Below, in pieces: positions 1-10,058 of a DNA stretch of 64,000 bases; the stretch's first letter is position 1; every line of letters starts with the position of its first letter. The DNA lies in NCBI GenBank assembly GCA_015350385.1, contig WNKI01000001.1, forward strand, positions 3,682,489 through 3,746,488, given 5' to 3'. A program made the position numbers and the translations under genes. The notes beneath the pieces were generated by a model that ran no database searches, had not been told where the DNA came from, and saw only the letters and a program-made list of their open reading frames with translations. The stretch is from Aculops lycopersici (lineage: Eukaryota; Arthropoda; Arachnida; Trombidiformes; Eriophyidae).

Positions 1-3000
1 GATATAGCAACTGACGAGTTACCTCAGGTAAAACCTTCGGAGGCAGGTGACCTCGAGAAACCGAAAAGACGACGCAGCTCGGCCGCATCGAGCCGCAAAA
101 CCTCATTGGCTTCCGAGGGAGGCGAGAAGCCAAGAAGAAGGAAGAGCTCGGCCAAGAAGATCGCAGAGCAACTAGCTCTGAGCGACAGCCAACCAATGAT
201 GGAAGTCGACATTGACCAACGGGAGCCTCAACAACCTCAATCTATTATCTCAGCGGCGGGAGATGCGATATCAAGGGACATAGCAGAACTTGTCGAAAAG
301 AAGAAACCAACAAGCCAAGAGACGCCGGTACCTGCTTCTGGTGAGGCAAAACCAACCCAAGAACAGGAAATCGATGAGTTGAGACTACCAACGAGTGAGA
401 ATGAGCAACCTCGAGATCAGGTTGCACCAGAGGATGTAGACAGCTTCGTGTCAGCTGATTTCACAATGGAACGTCCAGATGATGAGCAACCATTCGAGAG
501 GTCGACTACAGAAGTGGCAGCTAGCTTTACTGCAATGCTCGACGAGGAACATCTCAAGGATGAGGCCGCGGAGCAACAAGTGAACGCAACTGACGAGTTA
601 TCTCAGAAGAAGCCTTTGGAAGCTGGTGACCTCAAGAAGCCAAAGAGGAGACGAAGCTCAGTCACTTCGAGCAGGAAATCATCGCTCGCGATCGAGGGAG
701 GCGAAAAGCCAGGGAGAAGAGAGAGTTCATCTGATAAGGCCTCTAATGAGTTGTCTCTCGGCGAGAGTCTACCAACAGTGAGGGTGGATATTGAACAACA
801 GGAACCTCAATCGGAAGTTCCTACAACAGATCATGTGAAATCGCCAGAAATTGCTCCATCCTCCGGCGAGAATGAACTTATAGAAGAAACTCAACCGATT
901 CAGCCAGTCGCTGATGCAAACGGATTGCAGCTACCTAAAAGTGAAACTGAATCTCCAATGCGACAGCTAGCACCAGAACTCACCGATAGTGTCGTGTTCG
1001 CCGATTTCTCATTAGAGAGACCAACCGAGGAGCAGAACTTCGATAGGACGACACTGGACGTCGCAGTTAGCTTTACCGCAATGCTAGATGATGAGCGCAT
1101 TGAGAAGCAAGCCTTGGATCGGCAGGTGAGCACGAGCGAAGTAGTCACAGGCGAGAGGTCATTAAAAATAATACAAGGCGAGAAATCCGAGAGATATCCC
1201 AGTTCAGTGGCCAGTTCTCGGAAGTCATCCATGGTGGACGAAGGCGAAGAGCCACTGAGAAGGAGCTCAGCCAAGAGATTATCTAATGTGGACATTTTGT
1301 GGGAGAAATCAGAGCAAACCAGCGCAGATATATCCTCAAAACGAGCAGGTGAAGCGATGACGACCGAAGAGCTTCAATTATCGGATGTAACTGAGGGAAG
1401 TCCATCTACCAAAGAGGAAAAACAGGAGACTCAGGGAATAAGAAGCGAATCAACAACCGACCTACCAACTGAAGTGGTTGACAAACTGAAGCTGCCCACC
1501 AGCGAATCTGGATTGCTTGAACAATCTGCAGGTGAGCAGGCGGACTCCTCCGTTTCCGCCGACTTTACTCTCGAGCGACCGACTGAGGATATTGAGTCTT
1601 CCAAGGAACACGACGAGACTGAAGAAAGTTTCACTTTTGTGTTGCCGGCTGGAGACGTTGAGGATAAACTGACTCAAGACGTCGTCGAGTCGGGTGTTGA
1701 AGATACCAAGGTGGAACTCGATACTTCACGAGAGAATCTTGAGTCAGAAACTAAGGACTTTTATACAATTACCCTTGACGCTAATGATCACGAAAAACAA
1801 ATCGGCACCAAGCTACCAGTTAGCGAGACTGAAGCTTTGGGCCAACTTGTTGCTGACTCCATTGATGTGAGTGCGTCGGCTGAGTTTACATTGCCATCTG
1901 AGCAACCAGAGCTCGTTAGGGGACACGACGAGACATCAGTGTCGTTTACCGCAATGTTGCCTGAAGACAGAGTTCTAGAATCTACTACCGATCAACAAGT
2001 GGCCTCCACCGATCAACAGGAACTAGTCAAGTCTCAGGAGACAGTCGATAGCGAGAAACCGAAAAGGAGACGCAGCTCGGCCGCATCGAGCCGCAAATCT
2101 TCATTAGCATCCGAGGGAGGCGACAAGCCAAGAAGAAGGAAGAGCTCGGCCAAGAAGATCGCAGAGCAACTAGCTCTAAGCGATGGCCAGCCAACAACGG
2201 AAGTCGACATTGAACAACAGGAACCTCAACAACCTCAAGCGGAAGTAATTACAACCGCTGACGTAAAACCTTTGGTGAACACAGAACCATCCCTCGAAAC
2301 ACCTTCCGAGCAACAGATAGACCAAATGCATCTCGAAGAAGTTAAACCTCTTCGCGTCGATGAGGACGCTGAACTGAAGCTAGCAACTAGCGAGACTCAA
2401 CCGATCCAAGGACAACTGGTGCCCGAGGATGCTGACCATTTTGTATCGTCAGAGTTCACATTGGAACGTCCATTCGAAGAACAACCATTCGAGAGGTCGA
2501 CTACAGAAGTGGCAGCTAGCTTTACTGCAATGCTCGACGAGAAACACGTCAAGGATGAGGCCGCAGAGCTGCAAGATGTAGCAACTGACGAGTTACCTCA
2601 GGAGAAACCTTTGGAGGCAGGAGACCTCAAGAAGCCAAAGAGGAGACGAAGCTCAGCCACTTCGAGCAGGAAATCATCGCTCGCGTCCGAGGGAGGCGAG
2701 AAGCCAAGGAGAAAGAGTTCAGCCAAGAAGATATCCGATAACTTAAGAGAAGATCAAAATCAAGAGTTGGAGCAGCCAGCTAGTGGACTTGAAGAGATTG
2801 AACAGTCACAACCACAACAACCATCAGAACTTTCGTCCTTGAGAGACATCCAGCCTATGGTTAATACTATACTACCAGAAGTTGCATCATCAGAGCGACT
2901 CCAGCCCAATCAAGAAACAGATGAGGCACGTCCAATTACGCAACTTGACAAAGAAATCGGACAGAAGATACCTGCCGTCGGAAACGAACCGATCCAAGGA

Positions 3001-4070
3001 CAAATCGTATCGGATGACACCAACCGCTTTGTATCGGCTGATCTCACCCTGGAGGAGAAACCCAGAGACCAGCCCATTGAGACTAGTGCAACGGATATAA
3101 CGGCTAGTTTCACTGCGATGTTGGACGAGGAACGTGCTGAGGATAGTATTACTGGGCAACAAGTGGCCAGCAGCGAGAAATCATCAACTGATGCACAGGT
3201 AGACTCGACTAGAACTGATGAAACAAAAAGAAGGCAAAGCTCAGCTACATCAAGCAGGAAGTCTTCGTTGAAATCTGAGACAGGGGATGAGCCTTTGCGG
3301 CGAAGGAGTTCTGGCAAGAGATTGTCTATGGTGGAGATGCAAGCAGATCTGAATAATGCTGATACTTCAAGTTTGGTTCCATCCGAGCCTTTGAATGCTC
3401 CGGAAATTTCCCCAACCAACAAACCTGGTCTCGATGGCGTCACTGAGCCATCAGAAGCGCCGCCAACAACGACTACAACAATTGACCTACCAACTGAAGT
3501 GGCCGACCAACTGAAGCTGCCTACCAGCGAATCTGGATTGCTTGAACAATCTGCAGGTGAGCAGGCGGACTCCTCCGTTTCCGCCGATTTTACTCTCGAG
3601 CGACCGACTGAGGATATTGAGTCTTCCAAGGAACACGACGAGACTGAAGAAAGTTTCACTTTTGTGTTGCCGGCTGGAGACGTTGAGGATAAACTGACTC
3701 AAGACATCGTCGAGTCGAGCGAGCAACAAGCTAAGGAATCACAAGAAACCGCTGGAATTAGGAGACGCTCGGCAGCAAATTCTGGCAAGGAAATGTCGCC
3801 GGAGCTCAAGACTTCAGAAGCTGAATCGAAATCTCACGAGATGGACGATAAAACTACTGAAGTAATGGGTGATGATGATAGGTCACTTGGCAGTAAATTG
3901 CCGACCAGTGAGACGAAACCTTTGTTTGGCCAACTGGTAAGCGACTCGATTGATGCAAATGCATCGGCCGAGTTTTCCTTGCCGTCTGAGACACCAAAAC
4001 ATGCCGAGGGTTCGGATGAAGTATCAACTAGTTTCAGCGCAGTGATACCAAGTGATGAGATCAGAGAACA
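1..4070 (+). repeat. Intragenic higher-order tandem duplication, period about 2.0 kb
   Basis: Blocks recur in the same order about 2000-2085 bases apart: 61 with 2061, 485 with 2493, 1459 with 3484, and 1799 with about 3883. The strongest pair, 1459-1693 and 3484-3718, differs at 6 of 235 bases by my hand count. Shorter sub-repeats of about 580 bases are nested inside (1 with 583; 583 also with 2575). This indicates an in-frame duplication of about 670 codons with later divergence or gene conversion. Confidence 0.85.
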
Positions 4071-7000
4071 AACTGAGGAACAAGGCAATGAGATGACAGA
4101 AATGATAAGGAGCTCGACAAAAGATCTTGAAGCAGGTGCGAGTGAAGAAATGACATCGGATATCTTCACAGCAAGACGTTTGCGCGGTGGTGATGTGAAA
4201 GTATCCGAGGATGAGTCGGCGGGGAGACACGAAGTTCACAAGTTCAGAGAGACCTCAAAATCTTCGGCTATCGACGTGATTGAGGACGATGAATACATAG
4301 TCACACTGACTGGAAGCGACAAGACCCGCGAGACTCGGTCGAAGGAAGTCCAGGCGAGTGGCAAGACAACCGTCGAGCTCGAGACTGAAGTTGAGGATGC
4401 CGAGACTAAATCTAAGCTGACTCAAATGTCCATTAAGAAAACTAAGATCACAGAGAATCAAACTCAAGAGGAAACTTTAGAAAAGGAAGAGGAGCGAACA
4501 AAGATTTTGGATGCTCGAGTAACAAGTGGTTCTGAGGATCTTGCCCGTCGAGACCAAGATATTGGACTGAAGCTACCAACGAGTGAAAGTGAGCAACCAA
4601 GTGGAATTATCACAACTGAGGATTCAAGAGCAAATATTTCCTCTGACTTTACTCTAAGACGAGAAGAGGATGAGGGGAAATATATGCAAACTGAGGAGTC
4701 AGTTGAGGCAAGTTTCACGGGCATAAGCGAAGATGATGAAGCGGCAGCAGCAAGTCGCAGGCTCGCCTCAAGACGATCATCAGGTAGTTCCGTAAAGTCA
4801 TCGCAAGACTATAATGAGCAACGCCGTCGCTCATCGACTCAAGCCGAAGAAGACTTGGAGATCAAGGTGACCGGAAGCGACAAGACTACCAAGACCACAA
4901 TCAAGGAAGTCGAGGTTTCGGGCAAAAGGACAGTTGAGATGGAGACGGAATCTGATGAGAGCAATGAGAGGAAGTCAAAACGAACCACGTTGTCGGTACA
5001 AAAGCGACGAGTTGTCGAGGGAGAGCAGAAGGAAACGGAGGAAGAGGAGAGGTCCGTTTATCATAGTTTAGAGACCAGCGAGACCAAATTGGCAACGAGC
5101 GAGAAGGTTGGCAGTTTGGATAAATCAGACCACATCGAAACTTTCAAGTCGGCGGCGACTACTGATCAGCCATTGGAATCCGAGCGTCAATCAATCGACT
5201 CAAATGTCGCAGCTGACTTTACACTAGAGAGACAAAGTGAAGACTCAAATCGAGCTTTAAGTTCAGATGAAGCTTTAGCCAAGTATACTGTAGAGGAAGC
5301 AAAAGCTAGTGACCAGCAAGAGCGGGAACGGGGACAAGATGAAACCCAATCTAAATTTGTGCTTGAGAGTTACAATTTTGAGATGGGCGACTGTCAATTT
5401 GAGGAGTCGGCAACATTAATGTTGGCTGATGAGTCTGAAATTGATAGATCTGCTCACGAAGATACGAGCTTGCGTCACGATATTGCAATCAAGGATCACA
5501 TGATCGCAGATGCCGCCGTCTCTCAACAGGTGGACACCGAGGATGAGGCAGACACTGAAGCTTTGAGAGAGGATGAGGATTTGGAGAATCTAACTGAAGA
5601 GCAGAGAAAGAAACGTCAGTTTAGATTGCGCAAAACCTTCGGCAAGGACGAGGTTGAAGGAGAGGCCATCCTTGAGGGAGATGCAACAGGTGAGCACAAG
5701 CCAATTAGAAGGTTGAGTCGAAGCGAGAAGGTTTCAATTAGATCCCGTTTCTTGATGGACCAACAAGATCAAGAGACCAGAGCCGATGAGGATGCAACAC
5801 TTCAGGACGATGAGTTGTATCGTCGTTGTGATACCTTGGACGATAGTTTGGATTTGGGCGAAGCCAACGACTTGGATTTGGGTCGCTTGAGTGGATTTGA
5901 CACAGCAGACACTTTGGATCAAGTAACTGAGGATCGGAAGTCGATGTTTGAATCAGACTCTGAATTGCTGATTGAATCTCAAAGACAACAACAGCAGCAG
6001 CAACAAGAGTCAACAGGTGGTCACTCGATGGCCATCAGGATGATGGAAACTCCAGTGGAACCATTAGAACGAGAGCAGCACGCAATTGAGTCCGAAGAGT
6101 CGAGTTACCGGTATGAGCAATACCAAGGCGAACAGGTTGATTTGGACAGGCCGCGAGGACAATTGCCGAAGCGCTTGTCGCTAGGTCGCTCTGTTCGCGC
6201 CGAATACGAGTTTCTATTTCCGCCTGAGATTTGGCCAAAGACTTATAGTTACGAGGAGGTCAACATGGAGGCGCTGATTACATTAGACTACATGCAGGAA
6301 CATGTGCAAAAGATGGAAGTCACCAAGTTGGAGAAGAAGAATTGGCGTAAGGAGTTGCCGCCTCCGGATCCCGAGATTGTTATTGATCGCAACATGCGAA
6401 TGATGGCTATAAAGGAGATTGTACGCGATGCTGACGGAAATTTGATTGAAATCTGGATCAAGAGGCCGGCAAGTCAGGGAGATGGAGCTAAAGGAAACGA
6501 GGACGACTATTACAAGTATATTGAGAGTGAGTTCTTGAAGCAAACTGGAATGAGAGAGTACGAGCATGTTAGTGGTCAGCAAACAAAGATGGACGAGCAC
6601 CTCAAGCCGCCGCGTGACGTTTCGGCGCGAGTTCACGAGGATGGACACATTCACTTGAGATGGGCTAAGGCAGTTGAGGAGGTGACTGTAGAGTCGCTAA
6701 CAGGTGGTAGTCCGAAGGAGCCGCAATCGAGGCGCACGAGTCAAGACGATTCACGGCATACAACAAGTCGTAGCAACAGTTTGAATAGTCGATCCACGGG
6801 TAGAACATTCACGACATCTACAATTAGAACAACAACAACAACAACCACCACCACCACCACTACAAAGAAGAAGGTTGTCAGGTATGTGATCGAGAAGAGG
6901 AGAATCAAGAGAACGACCATGAGAACTGTGACCGAAGAGGATGAGCAATCGCTGGATTCTCTATCCTGGTCTTTGGTTACAACTATAGATGCTTCGGTGA

Positions 7001-8976
7001 ACGAGTTCAGTGATTGGAATGTCGACTTAAGATTGGACGAGCTGAAGCGGCAAACCAGAACTTTGGCCGAGATAAATCAGGCAACGCAAATTGAGATTAT
7101 AATCCCACTTTACGAGTACAGATTTAGAGCTGAGTCTATGGATGGAACTTCAAGTCGCGCAGTGTATACAATTGCAGCATACAAGCCACAACTAACCGAG
7201 ATACTTGGCTCAAGGTCCGGTAGCATCGAAGCATCAACAGCAACACCATTAGCTAGTCAGATTGAAACTAACGAGAGCGAAGAGTCACAAGTGATGTTGG
7301 ACCAAAGGAGTCATCGAGTGTCCGAGACAACGAAGATCTTAATGGCAAGGGGCACAATTCGAGAGTTAGAGGAGGACGAGGAATCAACGGTGATGCAACA
7401 ACTACGACAACAACTAGAGAGTGTGGCATCAGCCGAGCAACTACTGCCAGCAAGACCCTCGGGTCCACTGGAGATTCGACAGCTCGAAGCTGGAACCATT
7501 TTAGTTGAGTGGGGCAAACCGGAAACGTTGATTGCAATGTCTGAGGATCAACAAGGTACACAACAAGCACCGCAACTTCCTCTCTTGGGCTACTCCATTT
7601 TAGTTCGGAAGGCAGACGAAGGCGCCTGGCTTCAAGTGGGCCGCGTTGACCAGGACACCCACAGGATAACGATAAAGGATTTGCAACAGTCATGCCGTTA
7701 TACCATTCGAGTGTTGGCTTGGAATCGAAGCGGACCCAGCAAGCCGCTCGAGAATGAGGTGGAGATAATTGTTACAGGTGAACCAAGTGGACTGCCAAGA
7801 TCAATTTTGAAGTCCACTTCGGGCGATAAACAGCTCAAGCCTCAAGAAGGCGACGTTGTATTTAGCTACACTTCTCATGGAAACGGAAAAGTGTCGCCAG
7901 GCGAGGCTATGCAAGTTAGCGAGGTGATACTTGAAGCCGCACTTCCGGACGAGGAAGAGGAGCAACGACCAGCTCGACTGAGGAGACGCCGAACGAGTTA
8001 TGATTCGCGATTGGAAGTAGATCTTTCGGAGTCTTCTGAGCAAAGGACTTATCACGTAGAGGAAGCATCGACTTCATCTCAGAAGATTACCTCAAGAAAG
8101 ACATCAACTACAGCAACAACAAGAAAAGAGTCAACCTCTACAACCACAACCACGACCAAGAAGTCGGTCTTGCATCGAACCATTGAGTCTAGTGTGGAGC
8201 GAGAGTCAGAGTCCGAGAGTTTAGCTGGTCCAATGGAGCCACAGACTAGATTTGGACCGCCCTCGCCACCGAGAGGACCACTCAAGGTGACCACGGTGAT
8301 TGGGCGCGGACAAATGCTAGCCTGGCGTAGGCCAAAGTATACGAATGGATGCGAGCTAACACATTACATAGTCGAGCGTCGAGTTGATAGCAGCGACTTA
8401 TGGATACAGGAGGCGCTAGTTGAGGAGGGCGAAAAGTATATTTGCAAAAACTTGTCCGCCACCCACAACTACCACTTCCGTATCTTTGCAGTCAATGCAT
8501 TGGGTAGAAGCGAGCCCCTGGAGACCACAGCGCCGCATAGGCTGCAATTGGACATTAGTGCGCCGGATCCGCCGAGTCAACCGCTTGAGGCGCGACAGGT
8601 GGGCAAGGGAATCATAAGGATCAGCTGGGGTAAGCCACTGTTGGATGGAGGTAGCTATGTGAGGAATTACATAGTCGCCCTCAGGGACACAAGTCGACGC
8701 ATGTGGATTGAGGTGGGCCAGGTGAAGGGTAATAGAAACGAGATGTTCATTAAGGACTTGCAGGATGGCCACAGCTACGAGATTCGAGTTATGGCCCGCA
8801 ACTCGGTTGGAACCAGTAAGCCATTATCGACTGAAGGCTCGCCTGTAACCATTGAGCCAGACTTTGAGTGTCCCAGGGACGATAGTAATAGTGACTTGGA
8901 CTTCAGCATCGACGAGGACGTCACTTTTAGCTGCTCCACCGAACAATCGTGGGTTCGACCCGAGCAACCAGAATAG
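1..8976 (+). CDS. Giant repeat-rich protein with four C-terminal FN3 domains (titin/obscurin-like), 5'-partial
   Basis: The frame is open from base 1 to a TAG at 8974-8976, giving 2991 residues with no start in the window, so this is the C-terminal part of a larger protein. Residues 1 to about 1900 are highly charged and probably disordered. They carry about ten copies of a motif like SADFTLERP followed 20-30 residues later by SFTAML, often preceded by KLPTSE, and separated by basic RRRSS/SRKSSL cassettes that look like basophilic-kinase sites. Residues about 2200-2950 hold four FN3 folds. The first (about 2203-2393) is interrupted by a Ser/Thr-rich insert with a 12-Thr run; the others lie near 2483-2592, 2755-2850 and 2854-2951. 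FN3 arrays plus a long disordered region are typical of muscle-scaffold proteins such as titin, Unc-89/obscurin and Sallimus; assignment to one of these is inference. There is no kinase or Ig domain in this part. The coding stretch has no intron for almost 9 kb. Confidence 0.88.
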   Translation, partial: DIATDELPQVKPSEAGDLEKPKRRRSSAASSRKTSLASEGGEKPRRRKSSAKKIAEQLALSDSQPMMEVDIDQREPQQPQSIISAAGDAISRDIAELVEKKKPTSQETPVPASGEAKPTQEQEIDELRLPTSENEQPRDQVAPEDVDSFVSADFTMERPDDEQPFERSTTEVAASFTAMLDEEHLKDEAAEQQVNATDELSQKKPLEAGDLKKPKRRRSSVTSSRKSSLAIEGGEKPGRRESSSDKASNELSLGESLPTVRVDIEQQEPQSEVPTTDHVKSPEIAPSSGENELIEETQPIQPVADANGLQLPKSETESPMRQLAPELTDSVVFADFSLERPTEEQNFDRTTLDVAVSFTAMLDDERIEKQALDRQVSTSEVVTGERSLKIIQGEKSERYPSSVASSRKSSMVDEGEEPLRRSSAKRLSNVDILWEKSEQTSADISSKRAGEAMTTEELQLSDVTEGSPSTKEEKQETQGIRSESTTDLPTEVVDKLKLPTSESGLLEQSAGEQADSSVSADFTLERPTEDIESSKEHDETEESFTFVLPAGDVEDKLTQDVVESGVEDTKVELDTSRENLESETKDFYTITLDANDHEKQIGTKLPVSETEALGQLVADSIDVSASAEFTLPSEQPELVRGHDETSVSFTAMLPEDRVLESTTDQQVASTDQQELVKSQETVDSEKPKRRRSSAASSRKSSLASEGGDKPRRRKSSAKKIAEQLALSDGQPTTEVDIEQQEPQQPQAEVITTADVKPLVNTEPSLETPSEQQIDQMHLEEVKPLRVDEDAELKLATSETQPIQGQLVPEDADHFVSSEFTLERPFEEQPFERSTTEVAASFTAMLDEKHVKDEAAELQDVATDELPQEKPLEAGDLKKPKRRRSSATSSRKSSLASEGGEKPRRKSSAKKISDNLREDQNQELEQPASGLEEIEQSQPQQPSELSSLRDIQPMVNTILPEVASSERLQPNQETDEARPITQLDKEIGQKIPAVGNEPIQGQIVSDDTNRFVSADLTLEEKPRDQPIETSATDITASFTAMLDEERAEDSITGQQVASSEKSSTDAQVDSTRTDETKRRQSSATSSRKSSLKSETGDEPLRRRSSGKRLSMVEMQADLNNADTSSLVPSEPLNAPEISPTNKPGLDGVTEPSEAPPTTTTTIDLPTEVADQLKLPTSESGLLEQSAGEQADSSVSADFTLERPTEDIESSKEHDETEESFTFVLPAGDVEDKLTQDIVESSEQQAKESQETAGIRRRSAANSGKEMSPELKTSEAESKSHEMDDKTTEVMGDDDRSLGSKLPTSETKPLFGQLVSDSIDANASAEFSLPSETPKHAEGSDEVSTSFSAVIPSDEIREQTEEQGNEMTEMIRSSTKDLEAGASEEMTSDIFTARRLRGGDVKVSEDESAGRHEVHKFRETSKSSAIDVIEDDEYIVTLTGSDKTRETRSKEVQASGKTTVELETEVEDAETKSKLTQMSIKKTKITENQTQEETLEKEEERTKILDARVTSGSEDLARRDQDIGLKLPTSESEQPSGIITTEDSRANISSDFTLRREEDEGKYMQTEESVEASFTGISEDDEAAAASRRLASRRSSGSSVKSSQDYNEQRRRSSTQAEEDLEIKVTGSDKTTKTTIKEVEVSGKRTVEMETESDESNERKSKRTTLSVQKRRVVEGEQKETEEEERSVYHSLETSETKLATSEKVGSLDKSDHIETFKSAATTDQPLESERQSIDSNVAADFTLERQSEDSNRALSSDEALAKYTVEEAKASDQQERERGQDETQSKFVLESYNFEMGDCQFEESATLMLADESEIDRSAHEDTSLRHDIAIKDHMIADAAVSQQVDTEDEADTEALREDEDLENLTEEQRKKRQFRLRKTFGKDEVEGEAILEGDATGEHKPIRRLSRSEKVSIRSRFLMDQQDQETRADEDATLQDDELYRRCDTLDDSLDLGEANDLDLGRLSGFDTADTLDQVTEDRKSMFESDSELLIESQRQQQQQQQESTGGHSMAIRMMETPVEPLEREQHAIESEESSYRYEQYQGEQVDLDRPRGQLPKRLSLGRSVRAEYEFLFPPEIWPKTYSYEEVNMEALITLDYMQEHVQKMEVTKLEKKNWRKELPPPDPEIVIDRNMRMMAIKEIVRDADGNLIEIWIKRPASQGDGAKGNEDDYYKYIESEFLKQTGMREYEHVSGQQTKMDEHLKPPRDVSARVHEDGHIHLRWAKAVEEVTVESLTGGSPKEPQSRRTSQDDSRHTTSRSNSLNSRSTGRTFTTSTIRTTTTTTTTTTTTKKKVVRYVIEKRRIKRTTMRTVTEEDEQSLDSLSWSLVTTIDASVNEFSDWNVDLRLDELKRQTRTLAEINQATQIEIIIPLYEYRFRAESMDGTSSRAVYTIAAYKPQLTEILGSRSGSIEASTATPLASQIETNESEESQVMLDQRSHRVSETTKILMARGTIRELEEDEESTVMQQLRQQLESVASAEQLLPARPSGPLEIRQLEAGTILVEWGKPETLIAMSEDQQGTQQAPQLPLLGYSILVRKADEGAWLQVGRVDQDTHRITIKDLQQSCRYTIRVLAWNRSGPSKPLENEVEIIVTGEPSGLPRSILKSTSGDKQLKPQEGDVVFSYTSHGNGKVSPGEAMQVSEVILEAALPDEEEEQRPARLRRRRTSYDSRLEVDLSESSEQRTYHVEEASTSSQKITSRKTSTTATTRKESTSTTTTTTKKSVLHRTIESSVERESESESLAGPMEPQTRFGPPSPPRGPLKVTTVIGRGQMLAWRRPKYTNGCELTHYIVERRVDSSDLWIQEALVEEGEKYICKNLSATHNYHFRIFAVNALGRSEPLETTAPHRLQLDISAPDPPSQPLEARQVGKGIIRISWGKPLLDGGSYVRNYIVALRDTSRRMWIEVGQVKGNRNEMFIKDLQDGHSYEIRVMARNSVGTSKPLSTEGSPVTIEPDFECPRDDSNSDLDFSIDEDVTFSCSTEQSWVRPEQPE

Positions 8977-9206
8977 ACGTAGCTCACCATCCTACACACA
9001 CATATATAAAACTACTAATTACTAAATTGATTACAGACTGTATAAACAAGATTATTTTTAAATAAAAAACATTAATTCAAAATATGATACTGATGTTTTT
9101 TGTGTCTTCTATCCAATGGAAAGGAGATCAAAGGTTTGTTAGCTCAAAGAGCTCGAGGGTTAGGACAGTAATGTCGCAATAAGATCTTTTAATTATTGTC
9201 AAGTGG
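8977..9206. other. Short intergenic space between convergent genes
   Basis: This 230-base A/T-rich spacer holds the 3' ends of the FN3 gene and of the convergent Gln-rich gene. I see no further gene. An ATTAAA on the minus strand at 9189-9194 lies only about 13 bases past the minus-strand stop and is a weak candidate signal. Confidence 0.6.
9061..9066 (+). terminator. Polyadenylation signal AATAAA of the FN3-domain gene
   Basis: A canonical AATAAA lies 85 bases after the stop at 8976, in A/T-rich sequence, which is a normal short 3' UTR layout. Confidence 0.7.
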
Positions 9207-10026
9207 TCAAGTTGTCAGGCCTGGTTCTTGTTTTGCCATGTCCAAGTTACTATAAGGTGGCGAAACTAGATTCTCGTAACTGGAATCCTTTCGCTTCCAA
9301 ACCATCAGCTCACTATTGTGTGTCATGTGCTGGCGATGGTTGTTGTGTCCATTGAGATAAGCATTTCGGCGCGCCATAAATGTGTCATAATCGGGTGGGT
9401 TAAGATAAGGGGGCAACGGGAAGGAACCTTTAGTTTGATTGCAATAGACGTGCTCTTGGAATTTGTGCGTTTGAGTATCGACAGATTTAGAGTTGTTGGT
9501 GCTATGATGATTTGAGTTTAGATGACTATTCGACTTGGGCAAGGAGTCATCGCGTAATGATTGCATCGTCTTCCAGTTTGCATAACGTGCCGATTCCAAG
9601 GTAGATTCCATATGGTCCGCCGCCAACCATTCGGCGGGTGTTTGGTGAAGTTGATGTTGGGATTGATGTGCCGAAACTGTATGATTCATTGATTGGTGAT
9701 GTGCTGATTGTGACATGGCGACTGGTTGTTGGTGCAATGACTGGACCCTCTGATGGTGATGCTGCTGTTGTTGGCGTTGTTGTTGTTGCAGGTGCTGCTG
9801 CTTTTGCTGTTGATATAGTCGAGGTTGAATCGTGTGACACTGGAATTGGGGTTGTTGGTATTGATGTTGTTGTTGCAGTTGCACATTAGGCGCGATTGAT
9901 TGTATAACAGCTGCTGGCTCTGATATCATTTGATCACTTGAGGTTTGAACTTGTTGTGGCTGTAAGGGTTCCCGTTGCTGTTGGATCGTCGAATGCCTGC
10001 TAATCGTGTGATACTGTTGTTGTTGT

Positions 10027-10058
<32 letters not shown>

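Noticed and set aside
2910..3659. 249-residue minus-strand ORF opposite the giant FN3 gene
   Set aside because: Antisense shadow; similar shadows appear opposite the duplicated block at 1431-1634, as expected from the repeat.
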